From assembly GCA_001898415.1 (NCBI GenBank), contig MKTU01000019.1, positions 1 to 60,338 of the forward strand: a DNA stretch of 60,338 bases, written 5' to 3'. Below are positions 8,143 through 16,756 of the stretch, in pieces (position 1 is the stretch's first letter; every line of letters starts with the position of its first letter). The DNA is from Rhodanobacter sp. 67-28. Lineage in GTDB: Bacteria > Pseudomonadota > Gammaproteobacteria > Xanthomonadales > Rhodanobacteraceae. The position numbers were made by a program, and so were the translations under genes. A model generated the notes under the pieces. That model searched no databases, was not told the DNA's origin, and saw nothing but the letters and a program-made list of their open reading frames with translations.

Positions 8143-8223
8143 CGTCGTGCTCCTCCCTCTGCTTGTCCCAAAGGGATTTCCTTCGGTCGCAGGGGAGCGA
8201 GTTCACGCATGGGGTTCCCGGCC

Positions 8224-8859
8224 TCAATCATGCATGCGAATCCGTCGCGGTTCGCCGCCGTGGAAACTCACGGTGCCGTGGCTGGTGACCATCGCCGCGC
8301 CACCGGCGTCGGTGTGGCCTTCCAGCAACTCGTTGACCAGCGCGATGCCGATGCGGTCGAGGTTGGCGTAGGGCTCGTCGAGCAGCCACAGCGTGGCCGG
8401 CAGCAGCAGCAGGCGCGCCAGCGCGGCGCGCTTCTTCTGGCCGGCGGACAAGCGCCGCACCGGCTCGTCCTCGTAGCCGCGCAGGCCGATCCGGGCCAGC
8501 ACGGAGGCAGCGTTGGCGCCCTCGCGGCAGCCATGCAGGCTGGCCGCCACGCGCAGGTTCTCGCGCGGGCTGAAGTCCGCCTTCAATCCCAACTGGTGGC
8601 CGAGAAACAGGATGTCGCCGGCGGTGGCGTCGCGCTGCAGCGGCGCGCCGCGCCAGCGCAGTTCCCCTTCGCCGACATGCAGCAGGCCGGCCAGCATGCG
8701 CAGCAAGGTGGTCTTGCCGCTGCCGTTGTCGCCCTCGACCAGGGCCAGCTCGCCCGCGTGCAACCGGAAATCCAGCGGTGCGAACACCGGTTCGTCCTGG
8801 CGACGAAAACTCAAGCCCCGTGCTTCGAGCAGGGGCGCGGCGGCGGGCGTGGCGGTCAT
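8224..8859 (-). CDS. ccmA: Heme exporter ATP-binding protein CcmA
   Basis: 211-aa ABC ATPase, first gene of the ccm operon. Walker A is GDNGSGKTT (about 43-51), the signature is LSAGQKKR, and Walker B is LWLLDEPYANLD; these are in the correct order and the spacing is normal for CcmA. It energises release of holo-CcmE. The ATG at 8859 (MTATPAAAPLLEARGLSF) gives the usual length; the frame stays open further upstream, but that would add a non-homologous N-terminus. The region upstream (8860-9117) is shared with the divergent sigma factor gene and must hold promoters for both, though none is obvious. Confidence 0.93.
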   Translation of the reverse strand: MTATPAAAPLLEARGLSFRRQDEPVFAPLDFRLHAGELALVEGDNGSGKTTLLRMLAGLLHVGEGELRWRGAPLQRDATAGDILFLGHQLGLKADFSPRENLRVAASLHGCREGANAASVLARIGLRGYEDEPVRRLSAGQKKRAALARLLLLPATLWLLDEPYANLDRIGIALVNELLEGHTDAGGAAMVTSHGTVSFHGGEPRRIRMHD

Positions 8860-9117
8860 CTCCGTGATTGTCCGCAATGGCGATGGCGCTTGTCCATGCG
8901 GCGCACTGCCGCTGTCGCGCGATTGCCGCAGGCGCGCGTACACCGGGCCGTACCCCGGGCCATTCCGGCGCATGTGCTGCCCGGCCCGGCGGCCCGGAGC
9001 GTCGGGCACGCCGGTAGCCGGATCGTGCCGGGCAGGCAGGGGCCCGCGTTCGTGAGCGCCGATGCCGGCCGCCGGTCGATGCCGGAACCCGCAAGCCGCA
9101 TCTGCATCCAAATAGCC

Positions 9118-9846
9118 ATGCAAGGGTCCTCATCTTCGTCCGCGGATGTCACGCGGATCGACTACGCCGCGCTGAACGACGCCGCGCTGGTCCTGCTTGT
9201 GACGCATGGTGACCATGAAGCGTTCCGGTACATCATGCAGCGCTTCGGCCCGCACTTGTACCGGATCGCGCGCGGCGTGCTCAAGGAGGAGACCGAAGCC
9301 GAGGACATCGTGCAGGAAGCTTTCACCAGGGCCTATGACAAATTCGACACGTTCCGCGGCGATGCGCCCCTGCGAACCTGGCTGATCAGCATCCTGCTCA
9401 ACGAGGCGCGCAGCCGCTTGCGCAGGCGGCGCGCGACGGTCGGGCTTGAGCACGTCGACATGTCGTCGCCGGATCCTTTCTGGGTCAGCCGATCCGGGCT
9501 TGGGCGCCATGGTGGCGATCCGGTATCGTTCGCTGCCCGCGCAGAGATCCGTCTCCTGCTGCGGGATGCGATCGACGAGCTGCCCGAGCCCTATCGCACC
9601 GTCTTCAGGTTGCGCGAGATCGAAGCGTGCAGCGTCGAGGAAACCGCTGCTCGACTGGCCATCAAGCCGCAGACCGTGAAGACCCGGCTGCACCGCGCGC
9701 GCCGGCTGCTTCGCAAGTCGCTGGGCACCACGCTCGGCAACATGCTGGCCGACAGTTTTCCGTTTCTCGGCGTGCGCTGCGCGTGCATGACCGCCGTCGT
9801 GATGGCGTGGCTCTCGGCGGAACCAGCTTCCGGCGAGGGCGATTAG
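9118..9846 (+). CDS. ECF-type RNA polymerase sigma factor
   Basis: 242-aa sigma-70 family protein of the extracytoplasmic function type with only regions 2 and 4. Region 2 is about residues 20-105 (EAFRYIMQRFGPHLYRIARGVL, then EAEDIVQEAFTRAYDKFDTF), and region 4 is about 145-205 with the helix-turn-helix VEETAARLAIKPQTVKTRLHRAR. No anti-sigma factor gene is adjacent; the next gene is convergent. The C-terminal tail after region 4 (about 205-242) has cysteines in FPFLGVRCACMTAVV. The start is uncertain: the ATG at 9118 gives compact family length, but an in-frame ATG at 9079 is also possible and neither has a strong ribosome site. The frame is open far upstream only because of the high GC. Confidence 0.85.
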   Translation: MQGSSSSSADVTRIDYAALNDAALVLLVTHGDHEAFRYIMQRFGPHLYRIARGVLKEETEAEDIVQEAFTRAYDKFDTFRGDAPLRTWLISILLNEARSRLRRRRATVGLEHVDMSSPDPFWVSRSGLGRHGGDPVSFAARAEIRLLLRDAIDELPEPYRTVFRLREIEACSVEETAARLAIKPQTVKTRLHRARRLLRKSLGTTLGNMLADSFPFLGVRCACMTAVVMAWLSAEPASGEGD

Positions 9847-9985
9847 CTCCCCCGTGGCCCGGTTGCCGTTGCTTGGTCGCCAGATGCCGGTGCGATCCGC
9901 CATCGGCATCACGCCGGTGCAGGGCGCCGACGGGCCACCGCCGGCTTGCCTTGCCCGAATGGCGATCGGGATTGCCTGAAGCGGG

Positions 9986-10010
9986 CATCCCCCGGCGGCG
10001 TCGGGGGATG
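9986..10010. terminator. Perfect 9-bp hairpin between convergent genes
   Basis: CATCCCCCG and CGGGGGATG form a perfect 9-bp stem around a 7-nt loop, 139 bp after the sigma factor stop and 104 bp before the end of the convergent cytochrome gene. It is very stable but lacks a T-run on either side, so it may block or protect transcript ends rather than act as a classical intrinsic terminator. Confidence 0.45.
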
Positions 10011-10113
10011 TCCTCGGGTATCTGGCCAAACCGCGCCGCGGAGCCGGCTTGAACTGCCGGGTCGCGCCCTGCGGATCGTGTCGCATTCGTCCGGTCGGGC
10101 GCTCCCGCACGAG

Positions 10114-11712
10114 CTACAGCGACTTCACGTACTGCGCGACGTCGGCGACCTCCGCGCTGCTCAGGCCGAGCGCCTGCTTCGCGTTGTACTTCGCCACGAC
10201 GTCGTCGAGCGTGGCCGCCGAGCCGTTGTGGAAGTACGGTGGATGCTGCCAGACACCCTTCAGCGGTGCCGTGCGGTACTGCTTGGTCGCCGTGCGCGAT
10301 GCGTAGCTCGGCACTCCGGGGGCCTCGGGTTCGCTTGCCACGTCGCTTGCCGGGTGCAGGCGTTCGTTGGCGTCGGTGAACTCGGGGCCGCTGTGGCAGG
10401 TGATGCATCCTGCCTTGCCCTCGAAAAGGACCTTGCCGCGCGCTGCGGCCGCGGCGTCGAAGCTGCCGGCCGGTGCGGGTGGCGCCGCGATCGACAGCTG
10501 ATATGCCTGCAGCGCGGGCAGCTTGGCGGTGACCAGGTCGTCGGTACCGTTGGTGATGTTGATGCCCGTGCCGACGCGCGCATCGGTGAAGTTGCCGTGC
10601 CCGCCCATCTGCGTGACGGCGACATACCGGTTCCAGTAAGCCAGATCGTCGCCATCGCCGGTCGCGATGATCTTGTGGATGCCCTGCAGGCCGAAGGCCG
10701 GCGAGATCACCTGCGGACCGTTGATGCCATCGATGTTGTAGCGGGGGTCGTACATGCCCGGCCCCCACGAACTGTAGACGGCCTTTTGCGCCTGGGTCAG
10801 CGCCGGCGACAGCGAGATGATCAGCCCGGGATTGAGGTCGCGATTGGGCCAGCCATCCAGGCGCTTGCCGATACCCGGCGCAAACGAGTTGTCGACCGTG
10901 GAATGGCACAACGCACAGGTGATTCCGACGCGGGTCAGCGTGCTCTTGCCGTTGACGGTTTCCACGGTGCCCTTGATGCCCACCACCGCATCGAGGCTGA
11001 TCAGCGCAAGCGTGGTGTCGGGACTGGTCAGGCTGATGCTGCCGTCCTGGATGCCTGCCACGACGGACGAAGGAAGCGCCTCCGCGTCCACTTTCAGGCC
11101 GACGGCCAACGCCGTCTTCGGATCGACGGCTGCAGCGATGACGTCGTTCATGTGCAGTGTGTCGGTCCACGTCGTCTCGTCGCCGAACGTGTCGAAGCGG
11201 AAGATCTGCTTGCCCTGGTCCAGGAACGCCGTGTCGGTCACGGTCGAGAATGTCCACACGTAATTCGTCGCCAACGCGGCGCCGTTGGTGCCCTTGACGC
11301 CGGTCGTGATGGTCGCGGTGCAGGTGACGTTCGCCGCCATGGGTTCGGCCACCTCGGACTGCGGCGGGTTGGTCGGCGATTCGGTGATGCGCACGAACGT
11401 GGCTTTCCTCGTCGCCGCATCGTAGGTGACGGACCCGAAGGCAGCCGCGCCGGCCGGGCAGTTCACGTTGAAGGTGGCGTTCTTCAGCGTCGCCGGGTCG
11501 ATCGCCTGGTCGAACGTGGCGCTGACTTCCGCCGTGTTCAGCACGCCCGTCGCGGCATTGGCCGGGGTGGTGGACACCACGGTCGGGGCCGGGACCGGAG
11601 GCGGCGTGGCTGCCTGGCCGTGGGGACTGGAGCCGCCGCATCCGGTGAGGCCGACGACAAGTGCGACAGGCAGCGCCGTCGGCAACCATTTCTTGTGCAT
11701 GAATCTGCTCAT
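10114..11712 (-). CDS. Di-heme cytochrome c lipoprotein with N-terminal Ig-like domain
   Basis: 532-aa predicted lipoprotein with a signal peptide ending in the lipobox LTGC (lipidated Cys25), a Pro/Ala-rich linker, then a bacterial Ig-like (Big_5/SbsA-type) domain at about residues 45-160 (TTPANAATGV, SATFDQAIDPATL). Two c-type heme sites follow, CALCH (about 266-270) and CITCH (about 436-440), the latter in a region like the cytochrome c peroxidase/MauG superfamily (APLKGVWQHPPYFHNGSAATL). It should be exported and matured by the Ccm system encoded nearby. The start at 11712 fits the GAAGAGGG ribosome site best; ATGs at 11718 and 11700 are alternatives. Substrate unknown. It is convergent with the ECF sigma gene. 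Confidence 0.8.
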   Translation of the reverse strand: MSRFMHKKWLPTALPVALVVGLTGCGGSSPHGQAATPPPVPAPTVVSTTPANAATGVLNTAEVSATFDQAIDPATLKNATFNVNCPAGAAAFGSVTYDAATRKATFVRITESPTNPPQSEVAEPMAANVTCTATITTGVKGTNGAALATNYVWTFSTVTDTAFLDQGKQIFRFDTFGDETTWTDTLHMNDVIAAAVDPKTALAVGLKVDAEALPSSVVAGIQDGSISLTSPDTTLALISLDAVVGIKGTVETVNGKSTLTRVGITCALCHSTVDNSFAPGIGKRLDGWPNRDLNPGLIISLSPALTQAQKAVYSSWGPGMYDPRYNIDGINGPQVISPAFGLQGIHKIIATGDGDDLAYWNRYVAVTQMGGHGNFTDARVGTGINITNGTDDLVTAKLPALQAYQLSIAAPPAPAGSFDAAAAARGKVLFEGKAGCITCHSGPEFTDANERLHPASDVASEPEAPGVPSYASRTATKQYRTAPLKGVWQHPPYFHNGSAATLDDVVAKYNAKQALGLSSAEVADVAQYVKSL

Positions 11713-12206
11713 CTGCATTCCCTCTTCATTGGATGCACCCAGTCAGGACAAAAACACTTCGCGCAGCGGTTTCCAGCGGCCGCAGCAACCCATGCCGACC
11801 GCATCGGCCGGCACCATGGAACTGTCTCTGCGTATCGACGAATCCGCGCAGATCCATCGCTGCGCGGTACCCGCATTGCATCGCGTCGACGCCGGGGAAC
11901 CAGTCCCCGCTCACCAACCGACGCAGCGGCACGAAGAAGGTTCCCGTCGACGCACGGGACGGCGACAGAGGCATTGCGATCGGCGAACGGGTTTGCCTGC
12001 CGCACCGACGATGCGCATGCGCGTCATGCGGAACCTGCGGGCCGCTGCTTGCATCACAACGGAGACTTCAGCGCATCTTCGGGCCGATGTGCCCGCCGAA
12101 CGCGTCGCGCCTGTGCTGGAGCCGTCTTGCCTTGCCGCCGTGCGCACGCGCAGTGCGGCCGGACATCCGAGCCGCAAGCTCTCTGCACATCCGAGGTGGC
12201 GCCACC
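11713..12206. other. Intergenic region upstream of the type II secretion operon
   Basis: About 490 bp between the divergent cytochrome lipoprotein and gspG without a credible gene. Open frames here have no ribosome site and no recognisable protein. It must hold the promoters for both directions, but I see no clear -35/-10 pair. A 9-bp direct repeat ACATCCGAG occurs at 12163-12171 and 12187-12195, 24 bp apart; the second copy lies next to the gspG ribosome site CCGAGGTGG. Confidence 0.6.
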
Positions 12207-12641
12207 ATGCCGACACGTGTTTCGTCCCAACGCGGTTTCACCCTGCTTGAACTGATGGTGGTCGTGGTGATCCTCGGCATCCTCGCTGCGCTGGTCGTGC
12301 CGAAGGTGATGAGCCGGCCGGACGAGGCGCGCGTGACCGCATCGCGGCAGGACATCGCCAGCCTGATGCAGGCCCTGCAGCTCTACCGTCTGGACAACCG
12401 GCGCTACCCGACCACCGAACAGGGACTGCAGGCGCTGGTGTCCCGGCCTGACTCCGGCCCGATCCCGCCGAACTGGAAGCCCGAGGGATACGTCGGGCGC
12501 CTGCCGAAAGACCCCTGGGGCCATCCCTACCAGTACCTGAACCCGGGCCTGCACGGGGAGGTGGATGTCTACGGTTTGGGGGCCGACGGTGCACCCGGCG
12601 GCGAGGGCAACGATGCCGACATCGGTTCGTGGACGCTGTGA
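12207..12641 (+). CDS. gspG: Type II secretion major pseudopilin GspG
   Basis: 144-aa major pseudopilin of the type II secretion system. The prepilin peptidase site is QRG|FTLLELMVVV (cleavage after Gly10, Glu at mature position 5), followed by a hydrophobic helix and the globular GspG domain with RRYPTTEQGLQALV and LPKDPWGHPYQYLNPG; the C-terminal Asp-rich stretch (GADGAPGGEGNDADIGSW) is the calcium-binding region. It is the first gene of the operon and has a clear ribosome site 7 bp upstream. First position suits the most abundant component. Length and motifs are standard. Confidence 0.97.
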   Translation: MPTRVSSQRGFTLLELMVVVVILGILAALVVPKVMSRPDEARVTASRQDIASLMQALQLYRLDNRRYPTTEQGLQALVSRPDSGPIPPNWKPEGYVGRLPKDPWGHPYQYLNPGLHGEVDVYGLGADGAPGGEGNDADIGSWTL

Positions 12642-13177
12642 CGGAAGCCCGTGCCGTGCATGAAGCGATCGTTCGCCAGGGCAAACGCGGCTTCACGCTG
12701 CTGGAGATGCTGGTCGTGGTGCTGATCATGGGCATCCTGGCGGGAACCATCGGGGCACGGATGCAACCGGGCGATCGCGACCTGTTGCGGGTCGAGGCCG
12801 AGCGACTCGCGCAGCTGCTGGAGCTTGCCGCCCAGGAAGCGCGCATCTCCGGCGCCGCCATCGTGTGGACGTCCGACGGCAGCCACTACCGCTTCTGGCG
12901 CCAGGGTGGCGATGACGGGTGGTCCGAGATCCGTGACGACGATGTGTTGCGTGCGCGCAGCCTGCCGCACGGCATGCTGATATCGCAGCTGCGCAACGAA
13001 GCCGCCGCGGCGCAGGCGACCATGCGTCTGCAGTTTCCGTCCGACGGCTCGATGTCGGCGTTTTCGATGGACCTGGCGCTCGGTACCGACCATTACGGCA
13101 TCGCGGCCTCTCCGGTCGGCGACTTGCGCATCGCACCCGGGCAGGGGAAGACCTATGGCGACATGGCAGCGCAATGA
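12638..13177 (+). CDS. gspH: Type II secretion minor pseudopilin GspH
   Basis: 179-aa minor pseudopilin. The cleavage site is KRG|FTLLEMLVVVLIMG (after about residue 18, Glu5 present), followed by a globular domain including SRISGAAIVWTSDG-like sequence typical of GspH. I chose the GTG at 12638, which overlaps the gspG stop as GTGA; a GTG at 12629 is an alternative. The leader before the cleavage site is rather long and charged. It overlaps gspI by 23 bp. Confidence 0.9.
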   Translation: MTEARAVHEAIVRQGKRGFTLLEMLVVVLIMGILAGTIGARMQPGDRDLLRVEAERLAQLLELAAQEARISGAAIVWTSDGSHYRFWRQGGDDGWSEIRDDDVLRARSLPHGMLISQLRNEAAAAQATMRLQFPSDGSMSAFSMDLALGTDHYGIAASPVGDLRIAPGQGKTYGDMAAQ

Positions 13178-13550
13178 CGCGCCGGGATTCACGCTGGTCG
13201 AAGTGCTGGTCGCCATGACGATCGTCGCGGTGTCGCTGCTTGCCGCGCTGCGCGTGGCCACGCAGGGCGTCAGCCATGCCGACGAACTGCGTGGGCGACT
13301 GCTGGCCGGGTGGGTCGCGGCCGATCGCCTCGCCGAGCATCGTGCACGCGGCGACTGGTTGCCGGTCGGCGTGCGAACCGGTGTGCGGCGCCAGGGCAAT
13401 CTTGAACTCGGCTGGCGCGAGGAAGTATCCGCGACGCCGAATGCGGCATTCCATCGCGTCGACGTCTTCGTCTTCGTGCCGGCGCAGCCAGCGCACTTCC
13501 TTGCGCATTCCACGGGTTTTGTCGTGGATCCCTCGGAGAGCGGCCGATGA
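13155..13550 (+). CDS. gspI: Type II secretion minor pseudopilin GspI
   Basis: 131-aa minor pseudopilin with leader MATWQRNDAPG and cleavage before FTLVEVLVAMTIVAVSLLAA (Glu5 present). In the family GspI nucleates the pseudopilus tip complex with GspJ and GspK. The gene starts inside the end of gspH and its stop overlaps gspJ (ATGA). Size is as expected. Confidence 0.93.
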   Translation: MATWQRNDAPGFTLVEVLVAMTIVAVSLLAALRVATQGVSHADELRGRLLAGWVAADRLAEHRARGDWLPVGVRTGVRRQGNLELGWREEVSATPNAAFHRVDVFVFVPAQPAHFLAHSTGFVVDPSESGR

Positions 13551-14146
13551 ACGCCCACCGGTTTCGCGCTGCCCCCGGATTCACCTTGATCGAGCTGCTG
13601 TCGGCGCTGCTCGTTCTGTCGCTGCTCACGCTGATGGCCTATCGGGGGCTTGGCGTGGTCATGGCGTCGCGCGACCGCATCCAGGCGGAATCCGCGCAAT
13701 GGCGGCAGGCGGAGTCGTTCTTCGTCCGCTTTGCGCGCGATGTACGGCTGGCCGCGCCGCGCCCGGTGCGCAGCGATGCCGGCACCTCGCCAGCGTGGCT
13801 TGGTCGGCCCGATGCAGCACAGGCGCCACTGCTGGAGTTCACTCGGTTCGCCGGGACGGACGGCGTCGACGTACCGCGGCGCATCGGCTACGGAGTGAAC
13901 GGTGCGCACCAGATCGAATTGTGGATCTGGCCGGGGCTCGACCTTGCCGCAACCACGCCGCCGACCCGCTACGTGGTACTCGATGACGTGACCCGCCTGA
14001 GCCTGCAATACCTCGGCCCCGCGTTGACCTGGAACAATACGTGGCCGACGACGCCGGCCGACCCCCCGCTGCCGCTGGCCGTACGCATGCAAGTGGTGCT
14101 CGGTTCGGGCGAAACCGTGGTGCGCGTGTTCGCGCTGCGCTCATGA
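13547..14146 (+). CDS. gspJ: Type II secretion minor pseudopilin GspJ
   Basis: 199-aa minor pseudopilin with cleavage site APG|FTLIELLSALLVLSLLTLM (Glu5 present) and a GspJ-type globular domain (FFVRFARDVRLAAPRPVR, RYVVLDDVTRLSLQYLG). It is part of the GspI-J-K tip complex. Start overlaps gspI and stop overlaps gspK, both as ATGA. Confidence 0.94.
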   Translation: MNAHRFRAAPGFTLIELLSALLVLSLLTLMAYRGLGVVMASRDRIQAESAQWRQAESFFVRFARDVRLAAPRPVRSDAGTSPAWLGRPDAAQAPLLEFTRFAGTDGVDVPRRIGYGVNGAHQIELWIWPGLDLAATTPPTRYVVLDDVTRLSLQYLGPALTWNNTWPTTPADPPLPLAVRMQVVLGSGETVVRVFALRS

Positions 14147-15063
14147 ACGCCGGGCAGCGCGGTGCGGCCTTGCTGATGGCGATGGCGATCATGGCCGTGG
14201 CTGCAGTGGCGGCAACGGCCATGCTGGTCGCGCTGAGCACGTGGTCGCGCCAGGCCGGGTTGGCCGCCGACCATGTCCAGGCCGAGGAACTGGTCACGGC
14301 GGGAGGCGACTGGGCTCGCGCAATGCTGTTCGACGACCGTCGAGCCAGCGGCGACGTCGACCACGCCGGAGAACCGTGGGCGCTGCGCCTGCCGCCGATC
14401 CCGTTCGAGAACGGCGAACTGGCCGGCCACATCGAGGACCAGCAAGGCCGGTTCAATCTCGACAACCTGGTCCGGAACGGCAAACTCGATGTCACGCAGT
14501 ACGCGCGTTTCCAGCGCCTGCTGGCCATCCTCGGCTTGCCGGCGGAGCTGGCCGATGCACTCGCCGACTGGGTCGATGCCGACAGCGTGGCGCAGCCCGC
14601 CGGCGGGGCGGAGGATGCGTACTACCGCGGGCTCGGCCACCCTCGTCTCGCCGCCAACCGGCCGCTCGTCGATCTGGACGAACTGGGTTTTGTACGTGGC
14701 TTCGACGCCAGTGTCCGTGCGCGCCTCGCACCTTTCGTGACGGCGCTGCCGGCGGCGACCGCACTCAACGTGAACACGGCGTCCGCCGAGGTTCTCGCTG
14801 CCGTGGTCGACGGCCTGGACCTGGATTCGGCGCGGGCACTGGTCGCCCGCCGCAACGGAACTTTCTATCGCAACAACGCCGATTTCCTTGGCCAGCTCGG
14901 CAAGGACGCCACGGTACCCGGGCAGGACATCCGCGTCGGCAGCGATTATTTCCTGGTCACGCTGCGGGTGACTTACGGCAAGACGCAGGCCCGCAGCCAG
15001 CTGCTGTTGGCGCGGACGGACGCGGCGCGCTGGCCCGGCGTCGTATGGCGGAAGCTCCGATGA
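14143..15063 (+). CDS. gspK: Type II secretion minor pseudopilin GspK
   Basis: 306-aa large minor pseudopilin that caps the pseudopilus. The leader is MNAGQRG with cleavage before AALLMAMAIMAVAAVAATAM; as usual for GspK it lacks the Glu at position 5. The alpha-helical domain with helix-hairpin-helix-like SAM segments is visible (ALNVNTASAEVLAAVVDGLD; ARFQRLLAILGLPAELADALADW). Start and stop overlap neighbours as ATGA. Confidence 0.94.
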   Translation: MNAGQRGAALLMAMAIMAVAAVAATAMLVALSTWSRQAGLAADHVQAEELVTAGGDWARAMLFDDRRASGDVDHAGEPWALRLPPIPFENGELAGHIEDQQGRFNLDNLVRNGKLDVTQYARFQRLLAILGLPAELADALADWVDADSVAQPAGGAEDAYYRGLGHPRLAANRPLVDLDELGFVRGFDASVRARLAPFVTALPAATALNVNTASAEVLAAVVDGLDLDSARALVARRNGTFYRNNADFLGQLGKDATVPGQDIRVGSDYFLVTLRVTYGKTQARSQLLLARTDAARWPGVVWRKLR

Positions 15064-16271
15064 GCCTGCTGCGCATATTCTGTCCGCTGTCGGCGGCGCC
15101 CACGTCATGCCGATGGGTGCTGCTGGACGAGCACGCCGGTGTGCATTCCGGAAGTGGGGCACTGGCACAGTTGCCGAACACGGCATCGCGGGTCGAACTG
15201 GTGCTTGCCGCCAGCCAGGTCCTGATCACCCGAACGCGATTGCCTCGAGTGGGCAGGCGCAGGTCCGAGGCGTTGCTGGCCTATGCAGCCGAGGAACAAC
15301 TGGCATCCGACCCGGACGCCAACCAGGTGAGCATGCTGGGGCGGGTCGGGGACGACGACGTGTTCGCAGTGGTCGACCGGCAGCGGCTGCAAGGCTGGCG
15401 AGACGCGCTTGGCGCGGTGGGTGTCCAGGTCGACGCCGTGTATTGCGAGACGCTGATGTTGCCGGTGCAGCAAGGGGAGTGGAGTCTTGCCTGGAGCGGG
15501 CAGGAAGGCTATGTGCGCATCGGCGAACTCGAGGGCGGCGCCACCGATTGCGGCGATCGGCAGACGCCGCCACTGGTGCTGCAGTTGCTGCTTGAGCAGG
15601 CGCGGGCGCGCGATGCCGTACCCGCGTCGATCGCGCTGCATGTGACGACGCCGGCGGCGCGGCCCGATCCGGAGGCATGGCAGCAGGGCCTGGGCGTCAG
15701 CGTCCGGTTCGCATCGGAACCGGATTGGCGCATGGCGCCGGCGTTGGCCGGCATCCGGATCGATCAGGAACGCGGGCACTGGCGCCCGTCCGTCGCCATG
15801 CTCGCACGCTGGCGACACATCGGCTGGATTCTGCTCGCGGCGCTGCTGCTGCATTCGGCAGCCTTGCTGGTCGATCGCGTGCGGTTGGCGAGCGAACAGC
15901 ATGAGCTTCGCCAGCAGATGGAGGCGCGCTTCCGCGCGCTGTTCCCCGACGCCGTCGCGGTGGCCGACCCGGCATTGCAGATGCGGCGGCAACTGGCCCA
16001 GGCACGGCGCGCCGCGAACCAGCCGGATGCCGGCGATTTCCCGGCCATGCTCGGCAAGGTGGCAGCAGCGTTGGCGGAGGTGCCGGCCGCGGAGCTGCGC
16101 GCGCTGTCGTATGAGGACGGACGCATGGTGCTGGAGTTCGCCGCTGCGGACGGCGCGCTCATGCGTCGCGTCGAGGCTCGCCTGGCGCAGGCCGGGTTGG
16201 ATGTCGACGCGCCGCAGGAGGCGCGTCGTGCCGGGCGCGGCACCGTCACGCTGACCCTGAGGTCGCCATGA
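15060..16271 (+). CDS. gspL: Type II secretion inner-membrane protein GspL
   Basis: 403-aa bitopic protein linking the GspE ATPase to the membrane platform. It has a cytoplasmic actin-like region (about 1-245), one TM helix at about 256-277 (HIGWILLAALLLHSAALLV), and a periplasmic ferredoxin-like domain (about 310-403). The ATG overlaps the gspK stop (ATGA) and the stop overlaps gspM (ATGA). Sequence conservation of GspL is low, so the call rests on topology, length and position between K and M. Confidence 0.9.
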   Translation: MSLLRIFCPLSAAPTSCRWVLLDEHAGVHSGSGALAQLPNTASRVELVLAASQVLITRTRLPRVGRRRSEALLAYAAEEQLASDPDANQVSMLGRVGDDDVFAVVDRQRLQGWRDALGAVGVQVDAVYCETLMLPVQQGEWSLAWSGQEGYVRIGELEGGATDCGDRQTPPLVLQLLLEQARARDAVPASIALHVTTPAARPDPEAWQQGLGVSVRFASEPDWRMAPALAGIRIDQERGHWRPSVAMLARWRHIGWILLAALLLHSAALLVDRVRLASEQHELRQQMEARFRALFPDAVAVADPALQMRRQLAQARRAANQPDAGDFPAMLGKVAAALAEVPAAELRALSYEDGRMVLEFAAADGALMRRVEARLAQAGLDVDAPQEARRAGRGTVTLTLRSP

Positions 16272-16756
16272 AGCATGCCTTGAACCGACTGTGGGCGGCC
16301 CGATCCCCGCGGGAACGTGGGCTGGTTGCCGTCGTGGCGATCTGCCTTGGGCTGGTGGCGTATGCGTGGCTGCTGCACGCGACGACACAGGCGCGCTTGC
16401 GGCTGCTGCCGGCGGTCGCCCAGCTGCGTGCAGACGCGATGCGTCAGAGCGGGCAGGCGGACGAGATCGTGCGCCTGCGCGCGATGCCACCGCTGCCTGC
16501 GTCCACGACGGACCTGCGCCAGCTGGTGCAGCGCCAGGTCGACGCCAGCGGACTGACCCGTTCGCTGGCGAGCATCGAGCTGCCGGATGCGCGCCACGTG
16601 AAGCTGGTATTCGCCAATGTGGCGTTCGCCGACTGGCTGGGTTGGGCAGACACCATGCGCGCGCAGCAGCTGCGCCCCGTCGCAGTGCGGATCGAATCCG
16701 GTTCCGCGCCCGGCCAGGTGGGCGTGACCGTCACCCTGGAGCGCCCCGGTCGATGA
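16268..16756 (+). CDS. gspM: Type II secretion inner-membrane protein GspM
   Basis: 162-aa bitopic protein with a short cytoplasmic N-terminus (WAARSPRERG is typical of GspM), a TM helix at about 19-38, and a periplasmic ferredoxin-like domain. GspM pairs with GspL to stabilise the inner-membrane platform. It overlaps both neighbours by 4 bp. Confidence 0.92.
   Translation: MKHALNRLWAARSPRERGLVAVVAICLGLVAYAWLLHATTQARLRLLPAVAQLRADAMRQSGQADEIVRLRAMPPLPASTTDLRQLVQRQVDASGLTRSLASIELPDARHVKLVFANVAFADWLGWADTMRAQQLRPVAVRIESGSAPGQVGVTVTLERPGR

Noticed and set aside
11709..12005. 98-codon minus-strand frame upstream of the cytochrome lipoprotein
   Set aside because: No ribosome site, no recognisable protein, and codon use of random GC-rich DNA.
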